Source: a virus
Virus record (IMG/VR): IMGVR_UViG_3300044644_000378
Coordinates: 1-37,628 of that record
DNA length: 37,628 bases
Direction: 5' to 3' (one strand)
Shown: positions 20,983 to 29,912 of the stretch, in pieces
Position numbering within the stretch: the stretch's first letter is position 1
Layout of the letters: every line of letters begins with the position of its first letter
Made by a program: the position numbers and the translations under genes
The notes under the pieces: generated by a model
The model's database searches: none
What the model was told of the DNA's origin: nothing
The model's input: the letters and a program-made list of their open reading frames with translations, nothing else

Positions 20983-23900
20983 TTAATTAAATACTCCGAG
21001 TTTAGCAAATTTAATGTATTTATCTCTGGCTTCAGGTAGAGTATAACTATCTCGATAACTGTAGAATCGTGTACCGTTTCCGTCGAATTGAGTTGATATA
21101 ACTTGTATCTCTTCTCGTATAACACTATAGTTAGGGATAAGACTTCCTGGTTTTACTACTGGGTCATAGTAAATATTAGTCGAACCGTAGGTAAATCCAC
21201 GTCTGACATATAATTTATTATAAAACGATATTTCTCGTATATGTGTTAGTGTAACAATATTGTTAGCATCAATATTAATGCGCCATATACCGATACGTTC
21301 GTTTTTTATTAACGGATTAAGATTGTTTTCAATATATCCAGGTACTGTGGCAGCGTCGTCCCAGGCAATGTCATCATTAGTGGCCGATCCGACATCTCCC
21401 GGAGTGCCCGAATCATAATCCCAAGGATCGCTGTCCCATACTGTAGCAACATCGTTCCACCCTTGATTATAATCGCCTATATCATTTTGATCTTGTTTAA
21501 ATTCTTGGCGTGCAAATACCAATGTTTCTCCATCAATAAAGCGAGTCATACCATCAAGTCCGCCTAGACTGATAATAGATGATTTAGCACGATTATTAAT
21601 ATTTTCATATGGTATACTTACAGCATAATCAACAGTGTCGATGTTAACAAACACACTAGATAATCCTGGGTAACGATCAAATGTCGTTTCGCTACTAGTA
21701 ATAAATGCACCGGCTGCAACATCATAATTATCTGAATAACCGTTATCAATTTGATAACGATCAACCGTAAAATCAATTTCGTTCATGTTAAAGTTTTGTT
21801 GTGAAAATCTATACGCAATTAAACTACTAGCGCCGGGTACAGTGTAAGCCAACACCACAGCACGAGTAAAGCCGAGTATGAAACCATTTGCCTGTCTGCT
21901 GGTCATCCAGTCTGGCAGTGCACCTTTATTTGCATATCCTAATGCCGCCACTGTAACATCTTTCATGTTGCTAAAAGAATTTGGATATGCAACGGTATAA
22001 GCATTTCCTTCGTAATCATAATACGGAGTATCAATAGCTGGAAATTGAATGTCTGCAGGCCCTTGACCGCTGACATTCGTATTGTCGTCTGATATTTCTA
22101 AATAGACAACTTCGTATTTGATGTTAAAATTACTATCACGTGCTACCGCAGTTTTAATATTACCAAACGTAATTCGTTTTTCATAATGATTAGTCATTAC
22201 CGCGGCTGCATACTCAGACATTAAACTTGGACTTAACCCTGGTAAAAATAATGTTTTAATATCGGTAGCACGTCCAAAGAATGGATCTTCGCTACGATAT
22301 ATCAATTCCGATGGAAATATAGATGTATTCTGCATTATTGATATAAATTGAGCACGTTGGGCAGTCGATGGTAGAGCTTTAAGGTATAAATCTTCGTAAG
22401 GAGTAGTATTCCTATTAAGTACACGAATAGTAAATGTACGATCTGATGCAACACTGATACTAGAATCCGATGCAGTAACCGTAAAGGTATATGTACTATC
22501 AAAGGTGGTTGTTGCATCACCTAATATATTACCATCTAAAAATGTAGTACCCTGATCTAAACTAAACAATTGAAAACTAACTCGTCCGGACAGTAGTCCG
22601 CTAGGTGTAAGCGACAATCCCTGAGGTAGTCGATGTGCTCCGTTAGCAGATAATTTATACTGTAGAGTTTTGTCTTTGGTCGAATATGCACTTATTAACA
22701 AATCACTTACTCGGCCGTTTTCAATAGTGCCTAGGTTATTAGGTGTTACCCAAACAATTTTATCATTTAAATCGCCTAATAAAGTTAATGTGAATAACGC
22801 AGTGGTTTGATATGCTAGATAATCTCTTTTGTAAACTACAACTTCGAATGGATATTGTGTTTGACTAGTAGTTATATTTGGTAATCGCCCAGTAAGCCAA
22901 CCTGAATTTATATCCATAGTTATAGCATCGGAAATATACAAGGGACTTTGATCAAATTTTGATTCGTCAAATCCAATGACACCTTCTGTAGATATTAATC
23001 CTAATGTAACACCAACACTGACTACTGAAGTTGGTGTTGCACCGGTACTAACGGTGTTTATGTGCAGTATTGCTCCAGATGCCAATGAATTAAGCGTAAA
23101 GGTAGCTGAACTATTGTATACCATTCCAATATTGGTATTAGCTACAACATCAACTGGAAATGCAGGTATGCTAGTAGAGTTAACTAATATATTTCCAGAG
23201 CCCGTAGCAAACGTGCCCGACGTAAATGCAACAGGAATAGTAGTAGTCGTTGCGACATTAGCAGTCACAGTAGCAGTTGCACCCGTAGATGATTGAGTAA
23301 TTACATCACCGATATTGGCTGTTACTCCTACTGGATTTTCGGATCCTGTGAATGTGTGTGGATATGCGCCTATACTAGTGCTGTTGATTAATATATTACC
23401 CGAATCAAGAGTAAATGCAGTGCCCGAATAGGTTATAGGTAATGTGTCTGAATCGATTACATCAGCAGTCACCGTAGCAGTTGCACTACTACCAGATTGT
23501 GTAACAACATCGCCAATGCTAGCTGAAACTAGTACATCGTCTAATACTGTGGATATAGGATGAGCATTGATATATGTGCCATTAATTTGCACATTACCGA
23601 TACCATTGATAAATTCGCCAGCAGTTAATTCGATAGCTACACTTGGCGAATTTACCACAGTTGCTCGTACAGTGGCATTAGCCGTGCCGCTAGGTTGAGT
23701 AATAAAATCACCCACATTGGCTGTGATCAATTGATCAGAGACAGTCAATAGACCGATATTTGTATTTCCGCTAATTTCCAATAGCCCGTCAATACGTTGA
23801 CCTAGTATTTCAATAGTGCCGACTGTGGCACTTATATTAGATATAGTAGCATTTGCAGAGCTTATTGTCTGAGTAATAAAATCTCCCGGGGCGCCAGTGA

Positions 23901-25011
23901 CTATGGTAGTGCCAGTAACAGTTAATTTAATATAATCATTTACAGTGGCATCATACCAATTTAATTCATCGGGACTTGTTAAATTTAGTACTTTAATTTC
24001 GTCACCGGATGCTAGTGCCGGCTTGGTAATATTTTCTACTGAATTAACTCCTACGAATAAATTACCTCCGATCAATGTAGATGCAATATATGGCTTGCCA
24101 TTGCCTATAATAATCTGTTCGTCAAATGTAATTGTTTCAGTATTTGGTAGTGCGTATTGTAATACATCATTGTCAAGATCTAGCCCAACAATTTGAAAAG
24201 AAAAGTAACTACCTTGGCGTTGAGGTTCTAATTCTATTTGTGTAGTTACTATAATTGGTTCATGTCGAGCACCAGCATCAATAGTAAGCTCACCAATACC
24301 CGTTTCTGTACGGTCTGTGGTAATTACTGTAGAATCTGCTGCAAGTGTTTCTTGCGGAGTTACTAATATCTGATATGGGGTAGCATCATAATTTACACCG
24401 TCGAATACTTCTACAGTAAAATTAAATGTTTTAGTAACTGCAATTAATGAAAACTCCCAACCTAGTTGATCCCAGGGTGTTAGATCCCAGTTCGGCTGGC
24501 TACCCGGACCCGGACCAATGATTGGTTCGATATATCCGTAGATTAGTCCACCGGGAGACAATGTTAAGCCCGGAGGCAATTCTCCACTTTTTATGCGCCA
24601 ATTTAATGCTGTGCCAGGAGTAGCTTCAATTGCTTCGAGTTGTATGTTAATTATTGTACCATCAAACCGTAGGCCGAGATCAACATTACGTGGTATAATA
24701 ATTGCTGGTGCAACGTTAGATACTGTGATATTAAATGTTCTATCAGATAGACCATTTGTAATAGAATTCTTAACTCTGATGGTAAATCGATATTCTTCGT
24801 TTTGATCTCCGGTAGTCTGGGCACTGACCGGTATACCTTGCAGTCTCCCAGTAGATATTAATTGTATACCCAACGGCAATCTACCTGAAATATGACTGTA
24901 TACTAATGTTCCGCCAGAAGCATCATACGCATCCAAATTAAATTCGTAGTACTCAAGTTCTGGTACGATTCCTAATTGCCCTGCTGGAGTAATCCACTGT
25001 GGTAATGCCAT
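20983..25011 (-). CDS. very large Ig-like virion protein
   Basis: A 1342-residue protein, the largest in the window. It has several putative-Ig (He_PIG-like) units marked by GRLPLGIQLISTGRLQGIPV (about 43-62), GELPPGLTLSPGGLIYGY (about 143-160) and a later LPQGLSLTPSGLLSGRV. A central block holds four diverged repeats, each with a GD(F/V)(I/V)TQ motif at about 376, 434, 500 and 568. The C-terminal 400 residues look like a different mixed domain with many Tyr and Asp. No signal peptide or catalytic motif is seen. It is probably a tail or baseplate-attached adhesin or spike, flanked on both sides by fibre-type genes. Confidence 0.78.
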   Translation of the reverse strand: MALPQWITPAGQLGIVPELEYYEFNLDAYDASGGTLVYSHISGRLPLGIQLISTGRLQGIPVSAQTTGDQNEEYRFTIRVKNSITNGLSDRTFNITVSNVAPAIIIPRNVDLGLRFDGTIINIQLEAIEATPGTALNWRIKSGELPPGLTLSPGGLIYGYIEPIIGPGPGSQPNWDLTPWDQLGWEFSLIAVTKTFNFTVEVFDGVNYDATPYQILVTPQETLAADSTVITTDRTETGIGELTIDAGARHEPIIVTTQIELEPQRQGSYFSFQIVGLDLDNDVLQYALPNTETITFDEQIIIGNGKPYIASTLIGGNLFVGVNSVENITKPALASGDEIKVLNLTSPDELNWYDATVNDYIKLTVTGTTIVTGAPGDFITQTISSANATISNISATVGTIEILGQRIDGLLEISGNTNIGLLTVSDQLITANVGDFITQPSGTANATVRATVVNSPSVAIELTAGEFINGIGNVQINGTYINAHPISTVLDDVLVSASIGDVVTQSGSSATATVTADVIDSDTLPITYSGTAFTLDSGNILINSTSIGAYPHTFTGSENPVGVTANIGDVITQSSTGATATVTANVATTTTIPVAFTSGTFATGSGNILVNSTSIPAFPVDVVANTNIGMVYNSSATFTLNSLASGAILHINTVSTGATPTSVVSVGVTLGLISTEGVIGFDESKFDQSPLYISDAITMDINSGWLTGRLPNITTSQTQYPFEVVVYKRDYLAYQTTALFTLTLLGDLNDKIVWVTPNNLGTIENGRVSDLLISAYSTKDKTLQYKLSANGAHRLPQGLSLTPSGLLSGRVSFQLFSLDQGTTFLDGNILGDATTTFDSTYTFTVTASDSSISVASDRTFTIRVLNRNTTPYEDLYLKALPSTAQRAQFISIMQNTSIFPSELIYRSEDPFFGRATDIKTLFLPGLSPSLMSEYAAAVMTNHYEKRITFGNIKTAVARDSNFNIKYEVVYLEISDDNTNVSGQGPADIQFPAIDTPYYDYEGNAYTVAYPNSFSNMKDVTVAALGYANKGALPDWMTSRQANGFILGFTRAVVLAYTVPGASSLIAYRFSQQNFNMNEIDFTVDRYQIDNGYSDNYDVAAGAFITSSETTFDRYPGLSSVFVNIDTVDYAVSIPYENINNRAKSSIISLGGLDGMTRFIDGETLVFARQEFKQDQNDIGDYNQGWNDVATVWDSDPWDYDSGTPGDVGSATNDDIAWDDAATVPGYIENNLNPLIKNERIGIWRINIDANNIVTLTHIREISFYNKLYVRRGFTYGSTNIYYDPVVKPGSLIPNYSVIREEIQVISTQFDGNGTRFYSYRDSYTLPEARDKYIKFAKLGVFN

Positions 25012-25019
25012 AATATACC

Positions 25020-26837
25020 TTAAATAATTACTGCTTCAATAACACCAACTTCTGCGGTAGTCTTATTTTCTAATGCTTTAGCAAATACCGCTTGCCCATA
25101 ATTACTAGCACGGCCAACACTTACTGCAACACCTGGAATAGTTCCAGTAACTAATAAATCACCTTTTCTAATAGCTCCCTGCACTTTTACTGGCACTCGG
25201 CCACGTAGTGCCACTGGTTGTCCATCAAGTGCTTCATTCATTAGATAAGCAGGGTTAGTTGATATGACTCCTGCTACTGCTGTATCAGCAAATGATTGTG
25301 TAGTAGTAATTTCTTTATCGCCACCAAACACTACTACAGTACCAGCCGCATAGTCAACATCACTTAGATAATTTTCTGCTAAGTCAGCATATCTAGCTGT
25401 AGTTGATGTACCATTGAATGTTAACGCAGATGCTGTTTGACTGATTGAACCGACAATTGATCCTGCTGCGTTAAAGAAAGTTATGGCATTTGTTGAATCG
25501 GTAGTTGGTTGAAGCCCTATTCCGTATTGTGTGCCTCCGCCCGGATATTTAATACCTACGAACGAGTTAGCTCCACTAATCTGAGAATAACCACCTAGAA
25601 ATGCCGATCCACCAAGTGTTAATCCGCCGGTAGCAATAAAATTACTACTTGTTCTGATATTGCCAGTTACCGCTAAGGAACTAAGTGTACCCAATGATTG
25701 TAAGTTTGAATTCACAATAGCTGTTGGTAACGTAGTACCTGTAATTGCACTTGCAGCAACTGACCCAGCAGTTCCATCAATGCTTACTCCACTTAATGTT
25801 TGTGTGGCACTAGTCCGATTTAATGCAACAGCGGATGTACCAATATATACAGTTGAATTGCCCAATACAGTACTTGGTACAGTGCCTATTAAACTACCTG
25901 CAGTTAATACAGTTAAGTTTGCACCACTGACAGCACCAAATGTACTGCTCCATGTACCAGAAGTAATTGTACCAACAGTTGCTAAAGAACTTGCTGATGT
26001 AATATTATTTTGTGCAGCTGTTTGCAATGTACCGGTTAAGTTTGTAAAATAACCATAGTTAAATGTTGCACCACTAGCACCAATATTACCAGTAGCATCA
26101 GTTCCACCATTGGTAATTGCAGTTGGCGTTGCGGCCTTAAGTTCGATATTACCTAATACTAAGGTATCGTATTTGGCATCGGTGCTGGTCATTGCTATTT
26201 GTGTTGTAATCGCTGCCGGCGGAGTTGGTACAGCTACATTACTGAACAAATACCATTTATGGTCTGCATCATTGCGTACAAAGCCAGTGTGTTGTTCTAC
26301 GTTACCAACTGCACCAGTAAAACGACCATAAAACCCAATATCAAAGCTATATGGATATGCTGGTATAGTATCAAAGTATACCAATGGGCTTGTTGATACT
26401 AAGGTCGTTACGCTGGTTTGAACAGTGTTGGATACAAATAAATTACCAGATATTCTAATATCGCCATCAACCCCTAGTCCACCATCTATAACCAATGCTC
26501 CGTTATTAAATGCGGTTGTTGGTGTTGTATTTGTTATATGTACAATACCACTCGATGTTAATCCAGTTAGTGTACCTACTGACGTAATTTGTGATTGGGT
26601 CGGAGTTTGAATAAGACCGTATAGATTCGTAGCAATTGCACTGTCGGCGGTTGTTATATTTCCGATAGCTTCAATTGCACCTGTCATTTTGATGTTACCA
26701 ATGTTACACCCGACATCTTCAGAAGCTAATAAAAAATCATTTACTTTATCAAATGCTGTACGGAGATCATCTCCTGTTCCGTCGTTTGCTACGGTTCCGA
26801 TATTGACTGGATTAAATTGTACTGTGGTTATAGTCAT
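25020..26837 (-). CDS. tail-fibre protein with ARYADLAENY C-terminal domain
   Basis: A 605-residue protein. The N-terminal region (NPVNIGTVANDGTGDDLRTA) is a phage attachment-type segment, followed by long Thr/Ser/Gly-rich beta repeats. The C-terminal domain begins with ARYADLAENYLSDVDYAAGT and contains VAGVISTNPAYLMNEAL, similar to the Peptidase_G2/intramolecular-chaperone-type domains of phage appendages. The protein at 35202-37307 shares this C-terminal domain. It is headed by an ATAAATA late motif (26865-26871). It probably forms a trimeric fibre. Confidence 0.8.
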   Translation of the reverse strand: MTITTVQFNPVNIGTVANDGTGDDLRTAFDKVNDFLLASEDVGCNIGNIKMTGAIEAIGNITTADSAIATNLYGLIQTPTQSQITSVGTLTGLTSSGIVHITNTTPTTAFNNGALVIDGGLGVDGDIRISGNLFVSNTVQTSVTTLVSTSPLVYFDTIPAYPYSFDIGFYGRFTGAVGNVEQHTGFVRNDADHKWYLFSNVAVPTPPAAITTQIAMTSTDAKYDTLVLGNIELKAATPTAITNGGTDATGNIGASGATFNYGYFTNLTGTLQTAAQNNITSASSLATVGTITSGTWSSTFGAVSGANLTVLTAGSLIGTVPSTVLGNSTVYIGTSAVALNRTSATQTLSGVSIDGTAGSVAASAITGTTLPTAIVNSNLQSLGTLSSLAVTGNIRTSSNFIATGGLTLGGSAFLGGYSQISGANSFVGIKYPGGGTQYGIGLQPTTDSTNAITFFNAAGSIVGSISQTASALTFNGTSTTARYADLAENYLSDVDYAAGTVVVFGGDKEITTTQSFADTAVAGVISTNPAYLMNEALDGQPVALRGRVPVKVQGAIRKGDLLVTGTIPGVAVSVGRASNYGQAVFAKALENKTTAEVGVIEAVII

Positions 26838-26864
26838 AGTTTCACTCTAATATACTTGTTTAAG

Positions 26865-26871
26865 TATTTAT
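26865..26871 (-). promoter_or_regulatory. candidate late promoter (ATAAATA) before fibre block
   Basis: The minus strand reads ATAAATA 27 bases upstream of the fibre ATG (26837), in the gap after the erpA terminator. This is a sensible place for late transcription of the three virion genes down to 20056. Confidence 0.5.
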
Positions 26872-26904
26872 GTTAAAACTATTATTGTTTAATTTGTCTA
26901 GCCA

Positions 26905-26930
26905 ATAAAAAACCCGCACTCGGCGGGCTT
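26905..26930 (-). terminator. rho-independent terminator after infA-erpA
   Basis: GC-rich stem CCCGC/GCGGG (26913-26917 and 26923-26927), extended by G-T and A-T pairs, with a T-run on the minus strand (complement of the A-run near 26907-26912). It lies 16 bases after the erpA stop codon. Confidence 0.85.
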
Positions 26931-26945
26931 GTTAGGTAAACTTAG

Positions 26946-27266
26946 TTAAACTGCAAATGAACTTCCGCATCCGCATGTAGTAGTTGCCTGCGGATTTTTA
27001 ATACTAAAGTTACTGCCTGCTAGAGTTTCTACATAGTCAATTTCTGCACCCTGTAAATATTGACTACTCATACTGTCAATGAGTAACTGCACACCATCTA
27101 GATCAATGGCAAAATCTTCTTCGGTTTGGGCTTCGTCAAAGGTAAATCCATAACTGAATCCACTGCAGCCGCCACCTTGTACAAAGATACGTAACTTAGT
27201 ACCCTCGGCTTCTTCTGCTAATAATTCTTTAACTTTTTTAATTGCATTTGGTTGTACTGTGACCAT
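26946..27266 (-). CDS. erpA: ErpA/IscA-type iron-sulfur carrier
   Basis: A 106-residue A-type carrier. The three conserved ligand Cys are present: Cys34 in [12 protein letters not shown], and Cys98 and Cys100 in the C-terminal [10 protein letters not shown]. The motif [15 protein letters not shown] is more ErpA-like than IscA-like. It would receive Fe-S clusters and pass them to apo-enzymes. It starts one base after the IF-1 stop, with its AGGAAA ribosome-binding site inside the IF-1 end, so the two are co-translated. A terminator follows directly. Confidence 0.9.
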   Translation of the reverse strand: MVTVQPNAIKKVKELLAEEAEGTKLRIFVQGGGCSGFSYGFTFDEAQTEEDFAIDLDGVQLLIDSMSSQYLQGAEIDYVETLAGSNFSIKNPQATTTCGCGSSFAV

Positions 27267-27267
27267 G

Positions 27268-27483
27268 TTATTTCCTATATACGATTCTTGCTTTGGTTAA
27301 GTCATACGGCGACATCTCGATGTCAACTTTATCACCGAGAATAATTTTAATAGTAAACTTGCGCAATTTTCCACCGATGTATGCTATCACGGTATGATTG
27401 TTTTCCAATTTAACTCTAAACATGGAATTGCCTAATACTTCTTCAACAACCCCACTAAATTTTAATACTTCTTCTTTGGCCAA
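27268..27483 (-). CDS. infA: translation initiation factor IF-1
   Basis: A 71-residue OB-fold protein almost identical in length to bacterial IF-1. It starts [20 protein letters not shown], has the core [22 protein letters not shown], and ends [12 protein letters not shown], as in the family. In the host, IF-1 occupies the ribosomal A site during initiation. The only in-frame start is a TTG (27481-27483) with an AAGGA ribosome-binding site about 10 bases before; no in-frame ATG or GTG lies between it and the upstream TAG. It is coupled to erpA. It probably gives the phage control over initiation. Confidence 0.92.
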   Translation of the reverse strand: MAKEEVLKFSGVVEEVLGNSMFRVKLENNHTVIAYIGGKLRKFTIKIILGDKVDIEMSPYDLTKARIVYRK

Positions 27484-27507
27484 TGTGGCTTTTTCCTTAT
27501 TGTAATA

Positions 27508-27741
27508 CTATTTAACCAAATTGGCTGTTAATTGATGCCAAGTAAATTCTTCTGGTGTCATATACTGATGTAAGATTACTGGCGTGCCTGGTCCAGTAAT
27601 AATTCTCTTGCCGTGATAGGCTTTTCTAAGCCACACCCATTTATCATAATAGGTTCTGCGAGGAATCCACGTAAATGTTATCTGCCATTCCCAGGTGCTG
27701 TCCCACATAGTGCCCCAATAATTAGTGTATCCGGTACCCAT
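27508..27741 (-). CDS. Trp/Tyr-rich small protein
   Basis: A 77-residue protein from the ATG at 27741, which overlaps the TGA of the upstream gene by one base (TGATG). A longer frame from a TTG at 27780 is possible but overlaps that gene by 40 bases. It is extremely aromatic (MGTGYTNYWGTMWDSTWEWQ), with many Trp and Tyr, and appears beta-rich. It may be membrane-interfacial or bind a ligand. Unknown function. Confidence 0.6.
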   Translation of the reverse strand: MGTGYTNYWGTMWDSTWEWQITFTWIPRRTYYDKWVWLRKAYHGKRIITGPGTPVILHQYMTPEEFTWHQLTANLVK

Positions 27742-27923
27742 CACTTGTTTATAGACCACGGTGTAGTATTCCTTGCCCAATCTTGTACTAGTAAACTACT
27801 AATCATTAAACGATTGTACACAGGGTATAACCAACCCCAATCAAGCCTATCCATTGGTTTACTCACCAAATCACCCAACCAGTACAATACTCGGCTTATC
27901 ATACACCCAATAAACTTTTTCAT
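27741..27923 (-). CDS. small conserved amphipathic protein
   Basis: A 60-residue protein, MKKFIGCMISRVLYWLGDLV then WLYPVYNRLMISSLLVQDWA. It is hydrophobic and basic, with Trp and Tyr at regular spacing, and could be membrane-associated. I recall similar short proteins in T4-like environmental phages. Its start touches the stop of the 131-residue gene, and its stop overlaps the next start. Function unknown. Confidence 0.65.
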   Translation of the reverse strand: MKKFIGCMISRVLYWLGDLVSKPMDRLDWGWLYPVYNRLMISSLLVQDWARNTTPWSINK

Positions 27924-28318
27924 TATCCGCGTCTCATTTTACTAATATCAATAGCATCTTCTTGACGGAACACGGGAATACCGTTGGACTTATGTAGTAC
28001 ACTAACACCTAACATAGCATCGCCTGTGTAGACTTTGTCTGCTGGACGAGCCGCTAGACCTTGTCCAGTATCCAAGCTAGGAATATGACGGGTACTACGC
28101 TTAGGATCATGTGCAGGACTATAACCACTAGTTGTAGCCACTCGGGCAGTTGATCGTACTTTGGTAGCTGCATCTTTTATCTCGTATTTGTCTAGTAGAG
28201 CCTGCCACGATTCGGCATTCTTACGTGCCTTATTAGCCGCAGCAGCATTACGATGTTTCTGTTTACCTTTACGTTTGCCTGTAGTAGTAAGATACGGACC
28301 AACCATGTGCATTGTCAT
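27923..28318 (-). CDS. conserved phage protein, basic N-terminus
   Basis: A 131-residue protein. A very basic N-terminus (GKRKGKQKHRNAAAANKARK) is followed by a conserved region with YSPAHDPKRSTRHIPSLDTG and GDAMLGVSVLHKSNGIPVF. The basic start may bind nucleic acid. The ATG at 28318 has an AAGGA ribosome-binding site. The family is familiar from freshwater phages without a known role. Confidence 0.72.
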   Translation of the reverse strand: MTMHMVGPYLTTTGKRKGKQKHRNAAAANKARKNAESWQALLDKYEIKDAATKVRSTARVATTSGYSPAHDPKRSTRHIPSLDTGQGLAARPADKVYTGDAMLGVSVLHKSNGIPVFRQEDAIDISKMRRG

Positions 28319-28335
28319 ATATTTTTCCTTGCTAG

Positions 28336-28524
28336 CTATTCTTCTATATCTTCGTCGCCGGTTAATTGCTCAACCATATCGCACATTGAACTAAAACACC
28401 ATGGACAAAACGCAACAGGCAACATACCAAAGTGACCTAACACTCCGCCTTCGTCATCTGTAAATTCGCTTGAACAAACATTACACTTATGTTCTTCACC
28501 AACATGATCAAATCCAACTATCAT
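28336..28524 (-). CDS. small zinc-ribbon-like protein
   Basis: A 62-residue protein with two Cys pairs, CNVCSSEF near residue 14 and CPWCFSSMC near residue 40, and a nearby His. This is the arrangement of a small zinc ribbon. The C-terminus is acidic. It starts within the end of the upstream gene (ATGA). It may be a small regulator or adaptor; the partner is unknown. Confidence 0.68.
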   Translation of the reverse strand: MIVGFDHVGEEHKCNVCSSEFTDDEGGVLGHFGMLPVAFCPWCFSSMCDMVEQLTGDEDIEE

Positions 28525-28718
28525 ACGTTAGTACCTGCGGTTGCAATTAAGTCTCGCTTAATCATGTTGTATGCAGTGCGCTCTTGTTTGTCTAAATCGT
28601 CCCAATTCTTTTCCATGCTGTCTAACGCACCCCAAAGATTACGATGTCCGTACGCCTCGCCTGCCCACTGTACAATGCTATACGCTTGTTCAATATCCAT
28701 ATACACAGGTGTGCTCAT
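28521..28718 (-). CDS. small conserved phage protein
   Basis: A 65-residue acidic helical protein (start MSTPVYMDIEQAYSIVQWAG). It is the first gene after a perfect sigma-70 promoter (28751-28779), so it is probably expressed early. It overlaps the zinc-ribbon gene by 4 bases. Function unknown; the Trp-rich core (WGALDSMEKNWDDLDK) looks like a folded helical bundle. Confidence 0.68.
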   Translation of the reverse strand: MSTPVYMDIEQAYSIVQWAGEAYGHRNLWGALDSMEKNWDDLDKQERTAYNMIKRDLIATAGTNV

Positions 28719-28750
28719 AATTAGTACCTTTCTTAATTATCAATACAAGT

Positions 28751-28779
28751 ATTATACAGTAAAATTGGTCAGATGTCAA
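28751..28779 (-). promoter_or_regulatory. consensus sigma-70 promoter
   Basis: -35 TTGACA (28774-28779), 17-base spacer, -10 TATAAT (28751-28756). The TGA stop codon of the upstream membrane-protein gene (28776-28778) is part of the -35 box. It drives the 28718 gene and those that follow. Confidence 0.9.
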
Positions 28780-29087
28780 GTGTTAATATAGCGCAGTAAT
28801 GACTTGCCTGGAAACATTGCTTCGGCTGTAGTCCAAAGTGCTTCTTCTGTATCGGCCTGACAGATAAATGCGTTGGTTACCGCGTCATACATCATCACTC
28901 GATCTGCTACTACTTCGACGCTGACTAATTTAACGGTTGAAAGATCAGCTTGATCAGAGGGAGTAAGTTTGGCAACTTCTTTTCTATAATTGCTAATAAA
29001 TCTAACAATAAAAAATGTTGTAAATAGTACACAAAAAGTAATATATCCTGTTATTATTACATTAAATATTAAAATTATCAAGTCCAT
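28776..29087 (-). CDS. small membrane-anchored protein
   Basis: A 103-residue protein with one long N-terminal membrane segment (MDLIILIFNVIITGYITFCV to about residue 31), a basic stop-transfer RFISNYRKEV, and a cytoplasmic domain of about 60 residues with two strands and a helix. The start overlaps the end of the 275-residue gene. Function unknown. An inner-membrane effector or scaffold is possible. Confidence 0.65.
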   Translation of the reverse strand: MDLIILIFNVIITGYITFCVLFTTFFIVRFISNYRKEVAKLTPSDQADLSTVKLVSVEVVADRVMMYDAVTNAFICQADTEEALWTTAEAMFPGKSLLRYINT

Positions 29088-29905
29088 AAACTTTCCCTTA
29101 ATTTAACTAAACGAATTAACATTTCTTCATCTTCTGCATTGTATTGCTTTTCGAGACGATCCATAGCTGCTAAGATAGCTTTACTACGCTTTTTATCTTT
29201 CTTGCTGTCGTTACCAAAGATCCACTCATCACCATCTTTGACTCTAGTATCTTCGCAGTACTTTGTCCAACCACAGTAATCATAGGCATCAGCACGTTGT
29301 GGACGAACATGTTTCCACCAGTAGTATAATTCCCATTTTTCTTTAGCGGCTTCTGCTTGCGGTGTGGGTTTACCGTATAATGGATCTTTCTTCTTTGTCC
29401 ATTCGTCGTTGTACTTAAGAGTCATTTCCCACTCTAAGTGCGCAATAGATGCTTCTGGACAGCGCCACTCTGCAAACCAACGAGTGTACCACTGTGCTCT
29501 CCACCATGGCATGCGATATTTTGCACGTTCTTCTTTACTGCCCCAACACACATGACTCCATGCTGTTTCAATTTCGATAAAGTCAACAAAACTGTCAAAA
29601 GATGAATGTAGTAAGCGTTCTTCAAACTCGTGCCATTGCCCACGTTTAAGTCTGCTGGTAAGTGCGTGTGTTCGAGTAGTGTAGCGATTGTTTAGGTAGT
29701 AGCGTACATCGTTAATACGTTCTGGAATATAGCACCAAACATCTTGCGCCCGGCTCAATGCTGTTTCTACTAACCAATAGCGAAATGGATGGGTAGTTTT
29801 GGCTAACTTTGTCCAAGCATTCCATTCTTCGCCTGTGCCACTGTCGATACTTTTTGTGCCGCGAAGCCAATCCGCAAACTTCCCAATTGTCCAATAATTT
29901 CTCAT
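29078..29905 (-). CDS. conserved Trp-rich phage protein
   Basis: A 275-residue protein with unusually many Trp, Tyr and Arg residues (for example WWRAQWYTRWFAEWRCPEAS and KWELYYWWKHVRP). It is all-helical in appearance and has a Lys-rich C-terminus (KKDKKRSKAILAAMDRLEKQ). I associate the family with T4-like environmental phages but know no function. A TAGGAA ribosome-binding site precedes the ATG. The dense Trp content suggests a compact soluble protein that may bind nucleic acid or nucleotides. Confidence 0.72.
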   Translation of the reverse strand: MRNYWTIGKFADWLRGTKSIDSGTGEEWNAWTKLAKTTHPFRYWLVETALSRAQDVWCYIPERINDVRYYLNNRYTTRTHALTSRLKRGQWHEFEERLLHSSFDSFVDFIEIETAWSHVCWGSKEERAKYRMPWWRAQWYTRWFAEWRCPEASIAHLEWEMTLKYNDEWTKKKDPLYGKPTPQAEAAKEKWELYYWWKHVRPQRADAYDYCGWTKYCEDTRVKDGDEWIFGNDSKKDKKRSKAILAAMDRLEKQYNAEDEEMLIRLVKLRESLWT

Positions 29906-29912
29906 ATTATTC

